A stretch of 64,000 bases of DNA from Paracoccaceae bacterium Fryx2 (GCA_032334235.1 JAVSGI010000005.1:1116001-1180000), one strand, 5' to 3'. Shown: positions 1 to 8,931, counted from the first letter of the stretch. Notes: generated by a model from the letters alone, not told the origin. Numbers and translations: made by a program.

Positions 1-2161
1 TGTCATAGCCCAGCCGCACCTGACCGAAGGCCGGGTTCTTCTCCATCTCGGCCACCAGCGTCCGCGCGCTTTCGGCCAGCCCGTCGTAATCGTCGCCCAC
101 CACCGCAAGGCTCAGCCCCTGCCCCGCACCGCGGATGCCCAGCGAGTTGGACTGGATGGCAAAGGCCCGGATGCCGATCACGCCGCGCAGCTTTTCGTTG
201 ATCTCGGCCACGATCTCCTGCTGGCTGCGGCTGCGGTCGGCCCAGTCGGCAAGGCTCAGCACCATGAAGCCGCGATTGTCCGACCCGCCCTGCCCTGCGA
301 TGGCAAAGACATTGGCAATCTCGCCCGAGGCGCGCAGCGGTTCCAGCAGCGCCTCGATCTCGCGCATCTTGGCGTCGGTATAGTCGAGCGCCACGCCCTG
401 CGGCGCCTGCACGCTCAGCATCGCCAGCGCGCGGTCCTCGGACGGGGTCAGTTCCTGCCGCAGCGTGGTGAACAGCATCCCCGCCGTCAGCGCGAACAGC
501 ACCGCCAGCGCCACCACCACCATCGGCGCCTCCAGCGCGGCGTGCAGGGTGCGCGCGTAAAGCCGGGCCAGCCGGTTGCCGACCCAGGTGACCGGCCCGC
601 GCGCCGGAGCCGCCACATCCACCGGGCGCAGCAGGCGGCTGGCCAGCACCGGGCACAGCGTCAGCGCGGTGATCGACGACAAGAGCACCGCCATCGCCAG
701 CGTGAAGCCGAACTCGCGGAACAGCCCGCCCGTCTGCCCCGGCAGGAACGACAGCGGAATGAACACCGCCGCCAGCGTCGTGGTGGTGGCGATCACCGCA
801 AAGAACACCTGCTGCGTGCCCAGCACCGCCGCCGCCCGCGCGCCCATGCCTTCCGACCGCCGCCGCACGATGTTTTCCAGCACCACGATGGCATCATCGA
901 CCACCATCCCGGTCGCCAGCACCAGCGCCAGCAGCGTCAGGATGTTGATCGAGAACCCCACCAGCCAGATCGCGGCCAGCGTGCCGACCAGCGCCACCGG
1001 CATGGCAATGGCCGGAATCAGCGTCGCCCGCACGTCGCGCAGGAACAGATACATCACCGCCGTCACGATCAGCACCGAAAACACCAGCGCGATCTCCACC
1101 TCGTGAATTGCGCCGTTGATGAAGGTCGCGGTGTCGCTGGTGATGAAGATCCGCACGTCGGGCGGCAGGATCGCCTGCACCTCGGCCACGATCTTCGTGA
1201 CCGCGGCCGAGATGTCCAGCGTGTTGCTCTGCGCCTGCCGGATGATGCCCAGCCCGATGCCGGTCTGCCCGTTGGCCCGCAGGATCGACGCCCCCGGTTC
1301 CGGCCCCAGCGTCACCTGCGCCACGTCGCCCAGCCGCACGCTGGCCGCCACCTCCAGCGCCTCGAACTGCGCGGCGGTGGTGACGGCGGCGGTGGTGCGG
1401 ACCAGAATGCTCTGGCGGTCGGAACTCAGCGCCCCGGCCGGGGCGTCGAAGGCCACGTTGCGCAGGCTGTTGCGCAGGTCGGCCAGCGTCAGGCCGCGGC
1501 TGGCAAGCTGCATCTGGTCGATGTCGACGCGGAACACCTGCTCGCGGTCACCGAATATCTGGATGTCGGCCACGCCGGGGGCCGACAGCAGCCGGTCCTC
1601 GACCAGATCCTCGACCAGCAGCGTCAGTTCCTGCGACGAACGGGTGGCCGAGGTCATGGCAATGCGCAGCACGGCTTCGGCATTGGCGTCGGCCTTGACG
1701 ATGCGCGGGGTGTCGGCATCATCCGGCAGGCTGTTGGCAATCCGCGCGATGGCGTCGCGCATGTCGGTCGCGGCCACGTCCAGATCGACGCTGTCGCTGA
1801 ACTCCACCGTCACCCGGCTGCTGCCGAAGCGCGACGAGGACGAAATCTCCTTGACCCCCGCCACCCGCCCTGCCGCCCCCTCGATCACCGCCGTGATCTC
1901 GCGGTCGATGGTTTCGGGCGCGGCACCCGAAAAACTGGTGCTGACGGTGACCACGGGGCGATCGACATCGGGCAGCTCGCGCACTTCGGCGCCGGAAAGC
2001 GCCGCCAGCCCCGCCAGCACGATCATGGCGTTCAGCACGAAGGCGAGGATCGGGCGGCGCACGAACAGCGCGGTGCCCGATCCGGCAAGGGCGGCTTCGT
2101 CAATCGGCGCTTCGTGGCTGGACTCGGGGCCGGACTCGGGGCCAGTATCGGGGCTGGACAT
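1..2161 (-). CDS. RND efflux transporter permease (C-terminus cut by window edge)
   Basis: Inner-membrane proton-driven efflux pump subunit of the AcrB/MexB (HAE1-like) family. About 720 codons are readable on the minus strand from an ATG at 2161 with no stop before the window edge, so roughly the last third of a usual ~1030-residue protein is missing. An N-terminal helix (FVRRPILAFVLNAMIVLAG) is followed by a porter domain and a membrane block. That block holds the TM4 motif GMVVDDAIVV with the paired aspartates used for proton relay. It starts 9 bases after the adaptor gene stop, so the two form an operon. Substrate is unknown. Family call is secure; the outer-membrane partner is not seen. 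Confidence 0.93.
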   Translation of the reverse strand, partial: MSSPDTGPESGPESSHEAPIDEAALAGSGTALFVRRPILAFVLNAMIVLAGLAALSGAEVRELPDVDRPVVTVSTSFSGAAPETIDREITAVIEGAAGRVAGVKEISSSSRFGSSRVTVEFSDSVDLDVAATDMRDAIARIANSLPDDADTPRIVKADANAEAVLRIAMTSATRSSQELTLLVEDLVEDRLLSAPGVADIQIFGDREQVFRVDIDQMQLASRGLTLADLRNSLRNVAFDAPAGALSSDRQSILVRTTAAVTTAAQFEALEVAASVRLGDVAQVTLGPEPGASILRANGQTGIGLGIIRQAQSNTLDISAAVTKIVAEVQAILPPDVRIFITSDTATFINGAIHEVEIALVFSVLIVTAVMYLFLRDVRATLIPAIAMPVALVGTLAAIWLVGFSINILTLLALVLATGMVVDDAIVVLENIVRRRSEGMGARAAAVLGTQQVFFAVIATTTTLAAVFIPLSFLPGQTGGLFREFGFTLAMAVLLSSITALTLCPVLASRLLRPVDVAAPARGPVTWVGNRLARLYARTLHAALEAPMVVVALAVLFALTAGMLFTTLRQELTPSEDRALAMLSVQAPQGVALDYTDAKMREIEALLEPLRASGEIANVFAIAGQGGSDNRGFMVLSLADWADRSRSQQEIVAEINEKLRGVIGIRAFAIQSNSLGIRGAGQGLSLAVVGDDYDGLAESARTLVAEMEKNPAFGQVRLGYD

Positions 2162-2170
2162 GGCGGCTCC

Positions 2171-3346
2171 TCAGGTCTTGGGGGCGGGGTCGGGGGCGCC
2201 GGCCACCGTCACATCGACGCCGGGGCGCAGGGCCTGCACCCCTTCGACCACCACCAGATCGCCGGGCAGCAGGTCGGCCCGGATCAGCACCGCATCGGAA
2301 TTGCGCTGCACGATGCGAACCGGCAGCCGCGCCGCCTTGCCCTCGCGCACCAACCAGACAAAGGCGCCCTCGGCCCCCCACTGGATCGACAGCGGATCGA
2401 CGGCGGGCAGGCTTTCGCCCGCAAATTCCAGCGTGATGGCAAAGGCCATGCCGGATCGCAGGCTGTCGTCGGCATTGCCCAGCGCCGCCTGCACCCGCAG
2501 GCTGCGGCTGGTCTCGTCCACCCGGTTGTCGAGCGCCGAAATCGCGCCCTCAAGGCGCACGCCCGGCTGCGCCAGCGGTTCGGCGCTGACCGGGTCACCC
2601 AGCTTCAGCAGGCTGACCACCCGTTCCGGCACCCGGAAATCGACGATCAGGCTGGATCGGTCCTCGATCCGGGTGATCTCGACCGAGGGGCCGATCTGGT
2701 CGCCGGCCTCGACCGCCAGAATCCCGACCCAGCCCGACACCGGCGCGGTGATGCGGTGCTGCGCCAGATCGAATTCCGCCTGCCGCAGCGCCAGTTCGGC
2801 GGTTTTCAGCGCCAGTTCGGCATCGCGCAGCGCAAGCTCGGTCGTCGCCCCCCGGGCCTGCAACTGCGCCTGCCGGGCCGAGGTGGCCCGCGCATCGGCC
2901 AGCATCAGCTCTGCCCGGTCCAGCGCGATCCGCGCCGCATCGCTGTTCAGTTCCGCCACCAGCGCCCCGGCCTCGACATAGTCGCCCGAGGTCACCGCCA
3001 GCGCCACGATCTGCCCCGAAACCTCGGGCAGCAGCGTGACCGACCGCACCGCCCGCGCCGACCCGATGGCGGAAATGATGTCGTTCATCACCTGCGGCGC
3101 GGGGGGCGCGGCCACCACCGCCACCGCCGCGCCACCCGGACCGCCCGGCCCGCGGGCACCTGCGCCCGCCGCCGCGCCCTGGCCGGCCGCCTCGGGCGCA
3201 GGCACGGCGATGCCGAGCCGCACCAGCGGCTCCAGCACGCCGATCCGCGCCAGCACCGGCAAGGCGGCCGGCACGAAACCGACCCAAAGCACCAGTGCCA
3301 CACCGAGGACCGCAAGGCTCAGCAGGGCTTGTTTCCACAACGCCAT
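2171..3346 (-). CDS. RND efflux periplasmic adaptor (membrane fusion protein)
   Basis: This 391-residue protein links the inner-membrane RND permease to an outer-membrane channel. Residues about 5-27 form an N-terminal membrane anchor, followed by a Gly/Ala/Pro-rich linker. The split lipoyl-like domain is seen as PEVSGQIVALAVTSGDYVEAG (first half) and HRITAPVSGWVGIL (second half), separated by an Ala-rich coiled-coil hairpin. A beta-barrel region (SLIVDFRVPERVVSLLKLGD) and a C-terminal membrane-proximal domain follow. It is the first gene of a two-gene operon with the permease downstream. No lipobox is visible, so it is anchored by the helix rather than by lipid. Confidence 0.92.
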   Translation of the reverse strand: MALWKQALLSLAVLGVALVLWVGFVPAALPVLARIGVLEPLVRLGIAVPAPEAAGQGAAAGAGARGPGGPGGAAVAVVAAPPAPQVMNDIISAIGSARAVRSVTLLPEVSGQIVALAVTSGDYVEAGALVAELNSDAARIALDRAELMLADARATSARQAQLQARGATTELALRDAELALKTAELALRQAEFDLAQHRITAPVSGWVGILAVEAGDQIGPSVEITRIEDRSSLIVDFRVPERVVSLLKLGDPVSAEPLAQPGVRLEGAISALDNRVDETSRSLRVQAALGNADDSLRSGMAFAITLEFAGESLPAVDPLSIQWGAEGAFVWLVREGKAARLPVRIVQRNSDAVLIRADLLPGDLVVVEGVQALRPGVDVTVAGAPDPAPKT

Positions 3347-3501
3347 TCAGGTCTCCCAAATCCGGCCCGGCCGCTTCGCCCGCAGGCCCCGCCGCACCCG
3401 TCATCCTGACTTCCCGGATACCGCAAACACAGCCCGAACCCGGAAAATAGCAGGCCCGGCCTCGAAGGGAAGCCACCATGTCGTGACCGCCCGCCGCCAG
3501 C

Positions 3502-5040
3502 CTACCCCGCCAGCAGCGGAAAGGTCACCCCGATGGCCCAGGCAAAAGCCACCGCATTGGCGATGCCCGCCACGAAGGGATGCCCGGTCGCGCGGTAGGC
3601 CCAGCGGCTGATCAGCCCGTGGATGATGAAGAACAGCACGATCACCGGCACGATGATGATCAGGAAGAACAGCCGTTCGAAATCCAGCGCCACCGCAAGG
3701 CCAAGCGACCCGAGGAACGCCAGTTTCGACGCCGGATAGGCAAAGCGCCCCTCGCCCACCCCCCGCGTCAGCCATTCATCGGCAAGGAAATAAAGCGCGG
3801 TGCCCACCAGCATCACCGCCAGCAGCACAAGGCGCCCTTCGCCCGGCACGAAAGAGGTGACGTAGGTGTTGATCGGCCAGACCAGTGCCGCGAGGAAATA
3901 CGCCGTCACCCCCAGCGCCCCCAGCGCCAGCGCGGGCAGCGACAGCGGCTGCGTCACCGCGGGCCGCACCTGCCCCCGCCGCACCCAGATCAGACAGGCC
4001 GCCGTCAGCAGCCCGTAAACCGCGAAATGCGCCGCCAGATAATCGCCCACCAGCACCGGCAGGAAATGCGTGGGCAGCACCCGCAGCAGCAGCGGCGTGG
4101 CCACCATCGGCAGCAGCACCGGCAGCGCCAGCCGCCGCCACACCAGCCCCGCCCCCGCCCGCGGCCGCACCACCACCGGCAGCAACCGCTCCAGCGGGCG
4201 CGCGAGCAGCAGGGCCCCCGCGATCAGCAGCATGATCCATGGCCCGCGGCCCTCGGTCACCGGCCCACCGGCGCGCTGCACGCCGAACACTGCATCCAGC
4301 CACGCCACCGCCTCGCGCAGGCTGGTCTGGCTGAACAGCACGCTCGCATGTTCGACATGCGGGCTGAACACCACCCGCCGCCCGGTTCCCGCCGCCGGGT
4401 CGCCATAGGTGACGCCGGGTTCCGGGTCTGCCCTCGCCAGCCCCACCGCCCGCAGCGCCTCGCGCTTCAGCGTGCCCTCCCAGTCGCCCACGATCACCAG
4501 CAGGTTGCGCGGGCTTTCCGCCGTCACCTCGGGCGAGAACATCGACACCGCGATGGTCGCGGCGATCCCCGCATCGGCCTCGGCCGCGCGCACCACGATG
4601 TCCGAGGCCATCGAATGCCCCAGCACCGCCAGCCGCCCGTCGCCCAAAGTCCGCGCATGGTCCGCCACCTGCGCCACCTCGGCCATCAGCGTCAGCGTCG
4701 CGCCATCGACCTCGGTGATCGAGCCGCCCAGCGGCACCGGGTTTCGCCCATGCCCGGCGAAATCGAAGGTCACGGCGGTGTAGCCATTGCGCGCGAAGGC
4801 CAGCGCAAACGACTGCATCAGTTGCTGCGACCCGGCAAAGCCATGCGCGATCACCACCACCGGGCCCTGATCCCCCCCGGCAGGCGTGAACACCCGCGCC
4901 GGAATGTGCCCGATGCGGATATCGGCAACCCCGACCCCCTGCCCCGACGCACGCAGGTTCACCAGCGCCAGCGCAATCGCCACCACCGCGACGAGCAGCA
5001 TCGCCGCATTGACCAGCCCGAACCCGGCGCGGCGGTTCAT
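3502..5040 (-). CDS. alpha/beta hydrolase fused to a C-terminal membrane domain
   Basis: A 512-residue protein with an N-terminal signal-anchor (about 10-30) and an alpha/beta-hydrolase fold: oxyanion-loop motif HGFAGS near residue 66 and nucleophile elbow GHSMAS with Ser143. After residue about 265 come six to eight hydrophobic segments (for example LLIAGALLLARPLERLL and FFLIIIVPVIVLFFIIHGL). The hydrolase domain is probably on the periplasmic side. Its stop overlaps no later gene, while its start overlaps the stop of the upstream bciB-like gene by 4 bases (ATGA), so the two are translationally coupled. Substrate is unknown; a lipid, ester or pigment-related substrate would fit the context but is only inference. 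Confidence 0.8.
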   Translation of the reverse strand: MNRRAGFGLVNAAMLLVAVVAIALALVNLRASGQGVGVADIRIGHIPARVFTPAGGDQGPVVVIAHGFAGSQQLMQSFALAFARNGYTAVTFDFAGHGRNPVPLGGSITEVDGATLTLMAEVAQVADHARTLGDGRLAVLGHSMASDIVVRAAEADAGIAATIAVSMFSPEVTAESPRNLLVIVGDWEGTLKREALRAVGLARADPEPGVTYGDPAAGTGRRVVFSPHVEHASVLFSQTSLREAVAWLDAVFGVQRAGGPVTEGRGPWIMLLIAGALLLARPLERLLPVVVRPRAGAGLVWRRLALPVLLPMVATPLLLRVLPTHFLPVLVGDYLAAHFAVYGLLTAACLIWVRRGQVRPAVTQPLSLPALALGALGVTAYFLAALVWPINTYVTSFVPGEGRLVLLAVMLVGTALYFLADEWLTRGVGEGRFAYPASKLAFLGSLGLAVALDFERLFFLIIIVPVIVLFFIIHGLISRWAYRATGHPFVAGIANAVAFAWAIGVTFPLLAG

Positions 5041-6329
5041 TCCGCGCCCGTTTTCGCGCGCGGCAACTCGTCCTCGGCAGGCGCCAGCCCATAGGGCGCC
5101 ACCAGCGCCCAGACATGCGCGGGCACCATGTTGCGCATCCGGCGCGGCATCTGGCGGCGCAGGTGCAGCACGGTTTCCACCGCCTTCATCTCGACCCGCG
5201 TGCGCGCAAACTCCAGCCCGCGCGGACCGACGCGCGGCATCAGCCAGCCCATCAACGGGCGCAGCCAGTCGGGCATCGCGCGCAGCGGCAACCCGCCCGC
5301 CGCCCGCGCCACATTCTCGGCAAAGCCCTTCACCGCGCCCTGCCGCTTGCCCTTGCTGCCCGGTTCGGAAAGCCGCACCTCGGCGCCCAGCAGGGCCAGC
5401 AACTGCTCCCCACGGTCATTGCGCACCAGAAGCCACTGCTCGTCCTGCCCGCCCATGTAGCCCACCGTTATGTCGGCCAGCACGTTGGTGTAATCGACGC
5501 AGGTCCGGCAGGTCAGCGGAAAGAAATCGGGCGGCAGCTTCGAGATCGGCAGTTGCAGGAACGGCACCGTCTTCACCCGGCCATCGGTGAAACGCAGCTC
5601 CACCCGGTAGTCGGCGCGAAACTCCAGATAGGTGATCGTATCCGGGTCATCGGCCAGCAAGGCCAGGAAATCGTGGAAGTTTTCGGTCGTGGTGTTGTCG
5701 GAACAGGGCGTGCCGACGACATAAAGCCGCTCGAACCCCAGTTCCGCCTCCAGCGCGCGCAGGGCATAGACCTGACAGGGAATCCCGATGATCGCCAGCC
5801 GCCTGTAGCCCCGCGCCCGCGCCGGTTCCAGAAGCGCCAGCAGCGGCGCATAGCCCATCCGCATCCCGCGGCAGGCGGCCATGTCCTCGGCCTTCGTCAC
5901 CAGAACCGGCAGCGGGCGCCAGCGGTCGGCGGGGTCGGCGGCCATGGTCAGCACAGCGTCCACCGCCCCGGTTTCCAGCAGGCGCTGCGCGATGCGGGTG
6001 GTTATGCCGGTCCATTGCGCGCCGGGCAGCGGATCGACCATCGCGGCGCGGACCATCCGCCGGAACGGGCCGAAGAACAGCTCGTCGGTGCGGGCGGGGT
6101 CGCGGGCGCGGCCATGCACCTGCGCCTCCAGCGCCGGATAGTCGGGCTTGATGAACTGGCACGCCCGGCCGCAGCGCCCCGGGTCGGACGACCGCGAGAT
6201 GCCGCAATCGGTGCAGAGGTCGCGGAACGCGGCAGGCCCCGTCGCCGGGGCCTCCAGTCCGGCAGGCAGCGCGTGCCCCGAAGGCAGCGCGGGCCCCGAA
6301 GGCACGGGTCGGGCTGTGGAATAGGTCAC
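5037..6329 (-). CDS. bciB: BciB-type 8-vinyl reductase (F420 hydrogenase beta-subunit family)
   Basis: This 430-residue iron-sulfur flavoprotein resembles BciB, the ferredoxin-dependent enzyme that reduces the 8-vinyl group of divinyl (proto)chlorophyllide. Seen are an N-terminal cysteine set (Cys39, Cys42, Cys53, Cys57 in LCTDCG and RCGRACQFI), the block AQWTGITTRIAQRLLETGAV, a second set IPCQVYALRALE and GTPCSDN, and LTCRTCVDYTNVLADITVGYMG. These blocks and the length match BciB proteins as I remember them; related FrhB-type proteins of other function share the Cys pattern. It leads a two-gene operon with the membrane-fused hydrolase. No other bacteriochlorophyll gene is in the window, so the role rests on family resemblance. 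Confidence 0.8.
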   Translation of the reverse strand: MTYSTARPVPSGPALPSGHALPAGLEAPATGPAAFRDLCTDCGISRSSDPGRCGRACQFIKPDYPALEAQVHGRARDPARTDELFFGPFRRMVRAAMVDPLPGAQWTGITTRIAQRLLETGAVDAVLTMAADPADRWRPLPVLVTKAEDMAACRGMRMGYAPLLALLEPARARGYRRLAIIGIPCQVYALRALEAELGFERLYVVGTPCSDNTTTENFHDFLALLADDPDTITYLEFRADYRVELRFTDGRVKTVPFLQLPISKLPPDFFPLTCRTCVDYTNVLADITVGYMGGQDEQWLLVRNDRGEQLLALLGAEVRLSEPGSKGKRQGAVKGFAENVARAAGGLPLRAMPDWLRPLMGWLMPRVGPRGLEFARTRVEMKAVETVLHLRRQMPRRMRNMVPAHVWALVAPYGLAPAEDELPRAKTGAE

Positions 6330-6444
6330 GTCGGTCAGTCACCCTTGCAGGCCCGCCACCGCTTGCGGGATCGGCGCAAGGCTGCGCCACCTGCGGGCCG
6401 GTGTCAACTGACCCCCCGGCCCGCAGCCTTGTCGGCAGCCCCGT

Positions 6445-6852
6445 TCAGCCCCGGCGCGACAATTGGCGCGCCAGAACAAAGGCCGCCACGAACACAGCCG
6501 TCGTCATCGGGTCGGCCGCCGCCGCCCGCGCCTGCGGCGCATGGTGCGCTGCGGCCGCGGCCACCGCCTGTTCGACGGCCAGCGCCACCGATGTCGCCGG
6601 CGGCTGCCTGCGGGCCCGCAGCGCGATGATCCCCGAAACCGCCAGCAGTCCGGCACCGATGATCGCGGCCGCCGCAACCGCGCCGACCTCGGGCACCAGC
6701 GCGATGTAGCCCGCAGCCAGCACGAAGCCCGCGCCGACAGCCGCGAACACCCCCGCAACGACCAGCGCCGCAAGGTTTCGCAGCGCCCCCCGTTGCAGGG
6801 CGCCCGCGATCTCGGCCGCCCCGGTCACCCAGGACAGCAGGCCCTGGCTCAC
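6445..6852 (-). CDS. YqjE/phage-holin-like small membrane protein
   Basis: A 135-residue protein with two long hydrophobic helices (about 26-55 and 57-77) and an Ala-rich C-terminal tail that includes a third weak hydrophobic stretch. The pattern and the neighbour match the YqjE / 'phage holin family' proteins that accompany DUF883 (YqjD/ElaB) genes. Its ATG overlaps the DUF883 stop by 4 bases, so it is the last gene of a three-gene operon. Specific role is unknown; such proteins are linked to the envelope and stationary-phase stress in enterobacteria. It is not evidence of a prophage. Confidence 0.7.
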   Translation of the reverse strand: MSQGLLSWVTGAAEIAGALQRGALRNLAALVVAGVFAAVGAGFVLAAGYIALVPEVGAVAAAAIIGAGLLAVSGIIALRARRQPPATSVALAVEQAVAAAAAHHAPQARAAAADPMTTAVFVAAFVLARQLSRRG

Positions 6853-7160
6853 CGGCGGCTCAGCGCGCCCAGCAGAAGCCCCACCCCGGCCGCTATCCCC
6901 AGCGCCATGTAAGGGTTTGCCGCCACAGCGCCTTCCAGCCGCACATCCGCCGAATGGCCCTTGCGGGCAACATAGTCGGCAGCTTCCGACATGCCTTCCG
7001 TGACATCCTTTGCCAGCGCCTGACCACGGGTCAGCGCGGCAGCGTTCACCGACTTGGCAAGCTTTGCCATGTCGTCGCGCATGGCCGCGAGCTGTTCGAC
7101 CAGGGCTTCATAATCCGCGGCGACCGCAGCGGTTTTCGAGGAAAGATTATCTTGGGCCAT
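6849..7160 (-). CDS. DUF883 (ElaB/YqjD-like) membrane-anchored protein
   Basis: A 103-residue protein: an amphipathic helical N-terminal part (YEALVEQLAAMRDDMAKLA) and a C-terminal single transmembrane segment (NPYMALGIAAGVGLLLGALSRR) with a terminal Arg pair. This is the classical DUF883/ElaB/YqjD arrangement, a C-tail-anchored inner-membrane protein which in E. coli binds ribosomes in stationary phase. It overlaps the upstream DUF3185 gene by 14 bases and the downstream YqjE-like gene by 4 bases. The three genes are one stress-type operon. Confidence 0.82.
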   Translation of the reverse strand: MAQDNLSSKTAAVAADYEALVEQLAAMRDDMAKLAKSVNAAALTRGQALAKDVTEGMSEAADYVARKGHSADVRLEGAVAANPYMALGIAAGVGLLLGALSRR

Positions 7161-7461
7161 CGGGCATTCCAGACTTCGTTGTTTCAGAAAGGTCGTTTGC
7201 GTTCAGCAGGATCGACATCGGACGCAAGCGCCGCCGCAGGCGCCGGATCGACAGGGGGCGATTGCCGAACAGCGCCATCACGCCACCGGCAGACACCGCC
7301 GCCACTCCGGCAAACAGCATCAGCGTCGTCGCAGAGACCGCTTCCGCCCTGCTCACCGCGTTCAACGCACCGTCTGCCGCCCCGGTTCCGGACAAGGCGA
7401 AAAAAAGCAGCACGCAACCGACCGCAAGGCTGAAGACTCCGATGACGAAAGGAAGTCGCAT
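7147..7461 (-). CDS. DUF3185-like two-helix membrane protein
   Basis: First gene of the small membrane-protein operon. The ATG at 7461 is chosen because GGAGG lies just upstream; a longer reading frame from 7512 lacks such a site. The 104-residue product has a hydrophobic helix at the N-terminus, a polar loop containing SGTGAADGALNAVS, and a second helix ending ALFGNRP. This resembles the short DUF3185 family, with an extra basic tail of about 40 residues (RRLRRRLRPMS). Function is unknown. The 14-base overlap with the DUF883 gene supports co-translation. Confidence 0.62.
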   Translation of the reverse strand: MRLPFVIGVFSLAVGCVLLFFALSGTGAADGALNAVSRAEAVSATTLMLFAGVAAVSAGGVMALFGNRPLSIRRLRRRLRPMSILLNANDLSETTKSGMPDGPR

Positions 7462-7793
7462 GGCATCCTCCGGGCTCAGGGATGGCGTGCCACGGGCTGC
7501 GGCACCGGCCATCCGGCATCACGAAAGCAGAAACCCGGTGTCCCGCACCAATCTGGATCAGTCCTGCCGCCCGTGCGCCGATCAATTCCCGCCCGCCCCG
7601 GCCCGCCCCGGCCCCCGGCAAGGGCCGCCCCGGTTCCTGCCAGACCGAGCACCGGCCCGCCCGCCCCCAGCGGCGAATCGCGGCCGGGGCGCGGCCGCTC
7701 CGGCCGCCCGTGCCGCGCCCCGGCCGCCGTGAAGTCTTGCCGGATGCTTAACGGAAAAATGTATTGACAGCTTTTCCAATGACTTGCCGCGAT

Positions 7794-7807
7794 TTTCACG
7801 CGTGAAA
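7794..7807. promoter_or_regulatory. 14-bp perfect palindrome, candidate operator
   Basis: TTTCACGCGTGAAA is a perfect palindrome in the AT-richer patch upstream of the DUF3185-DUF883-YqjE-like operon. Position and symmetry fit a dimeric repressor or activator site. The cognate regulator is unknown; the neighbouring Crp/Fnr protein is a candidate only by proximity. Confidence 0.4.
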
Positions 7808-7952
7808 GGCCCCCGCCCGCCCGGCAGGCCCGCAAATTTTGTCAGAGTGATATGCAAGACACCAACATGGATCAGCGCGCCGCCCCGCCCGCCGATCCAT
7901 TGTAAGGCGTGTCGTCTCTCCGCTGCGTCGGCATGTGTCAGTAAAGAGTAAC

Positions 7953-8014
7953 GGCAAGGCCCCGCGCCACGTATCCGGTCAGACTTGGGACGGATATCCG
8001 GCGCGGGCCTTGCC
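7953..8014. repeat. Long hairpin (near-perfect inverted repeat)
   Basis: The arms GGCAAGGCCCCGCGCC and GGCGCGGGCCTTGCC pair over 15 bp with one bulged C. Inside, TATCCG and CGGATA give another 6-bp stem. It lies 38 bases past the stop of the minus-strand crp/fnr gene and may act as its terminator, although no long T-run follows. A structured small RNA is the alternative. Confidence 0.55.
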
Positions 8015-8051
8015 ACGACACCCCCACCCCCCCTCGGAACCCCACGCCCCC

Positions 8052-8786
8052 TCAGCGCAGCAACGGGCCGTCGTGATCCAGATAGCTGCGATCGAAGTCG
8101 GTCAGCCGCACCAGCCCGGCATAGTCGTCGAAGGTGACGCGGCTCTTCTGGAAGGTCAGCAACTTCTCCTCGCGCAGTTCCCGCAGCACCCGGTTGATGT
8201 GGACCGCACTCAGCCCCAGCGCGTCGGCCAGCAGATACTGCGACAGCGGGCAGTCATAGCCCTCCTTGTCGCCCAGCCCGACCAGCCGCAGCCGCGCCCC
8301 CAGTTCCAGCAGGAAATGCGCCGTCCGCTCGACCGCGTTGCGCCGCCCCAGCCCGACCAGATGCTCGACCACCATCGCCTCGTCGCGCGACATCGCCCAG
8401 AGCACGGCGGTGGCCAGCCTCGGCGTGTCGCGGAAGGCCGCCATCAGGTCTTTCACCACCACCTGCGACGCCTCGACCCGGGTGATCGTCTCGATGCTGT
8501 GATCGGCCGTGCGGAACAGGATCGACCGCAACCCGAGGAAGTCGCCCGGAATCTGGAAATCGACGATCTGCCGCGTGCCGCCCGACAAAAGCTTGTAGGA
8601 ACACACCCGGCCATCCGCGAGGATGTAGGCGGACTGGTCGATCTGCCCCTCCACCATCATGTCGCGCCCCGCCGCGAAGGTGCGCCGACGGCGATACATG
8701 TCCGAGAGCACCGTCAGCTCGTCATCCGCGAGCGCGACAAATGCCCCGAGCTTGAGCGCCAGCGGGCTTTCCTGGATCGACAACAT
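8052..8786 (-). CDS. Crp/Fnr-family transcriptional regulator
   Basis: A 244-residue regulator with an N-terminal cyclic-nucleotide-binding-like beta barrel (MMVEGQIDQSAYILADGRV, FQIPGDFLGL) and a C-terminal winged helix (PLSQYLLADALGLSAVHINR, RELREEKLLTF). ATG 8786 is chosen over an earlier frame start at 8843 because GGAAGG sits about 7 bases upstream. No N-terminal cysteine cluster is present, so it is not an oxygen-sensing Fnr with a 4Fe-4S centre. It is transcribed away from a short divergent gene at 8979 and may control the surrounding stress genes, which is inference. Confidence 0.88.
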   Translation of the reverse strand: MLSIQESPLALKLGAFVALADDELTVLSDMYRRRRTFAAGRDMMVEGQIDQSAYILADGRVCSYKLLSGGTRQIVDFQIPGDFLGLRSILFRTADHSIETITRVEASQVVVKDLMAAFRDTPRLATAVLWAMSRDEAMVVEHLVGLGRRNAVERTAHFLLELGARLRLVGLGDKEGYDCPLSQYLLADALGLSAVHINRVLRELREEKLLTFQKSRVTFDDYAGLVRLTDFDRSYLDHDGPLLR

Positions 8787-8931
8787 CGGCACACCTTCCT
8801 TCGCCGCGACCGTCCTGACGGCGACAGTCCCTGCGTCACCCACTCAATCGACCATGGAAGGCCGCGACGCTGCTGTGCATCAGTGCAGCATACGGTTTTT
8901 CTGCAAAAATGACAAGGTTGATCGCGGTGTC

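Larger units (their letters stand above)
7462..8051. other. Non-coding stretch between stress operon and crp/fnr gene
   Basis: About 590 bases with no convincing gene. 7513-7740 is extremely GC-rich with only shadow frames. 7741-7850 is AT-richer and should hold the promoter of the minus-strand DUF3185 operon; it contains the palindrome at 7794-7807. 7953-8014 holds a long hairpin next to the 3' end of the crp/fnr gene. Confidence 0.6.

Noticed and set aside
542-3409. A very long open frame on the plus strand opposite the RND efflux genes
   Set aside because: Its translation is His/Arg/Gln/Pro-rich low complexity, a typical antisense shadow in GC-rich DNA. The minus strand carries the conserved efflux proteins.
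6445-6852. Prophage remnant because of the holin-like protein
   Set aside because: It is coupled to DUF883 and DUF3185 genes as in YqjDE-type stress operons, and no phage genes are nearby.
7745-7785. EcfG-type stress promoter (GGAAC-N16-CGTT) before the DUF3185 operon
   Set aside because: On the minus strand GGAAA and CGTT exist but are 19 bases apart and the -35 is imperfect, so support is too weak.
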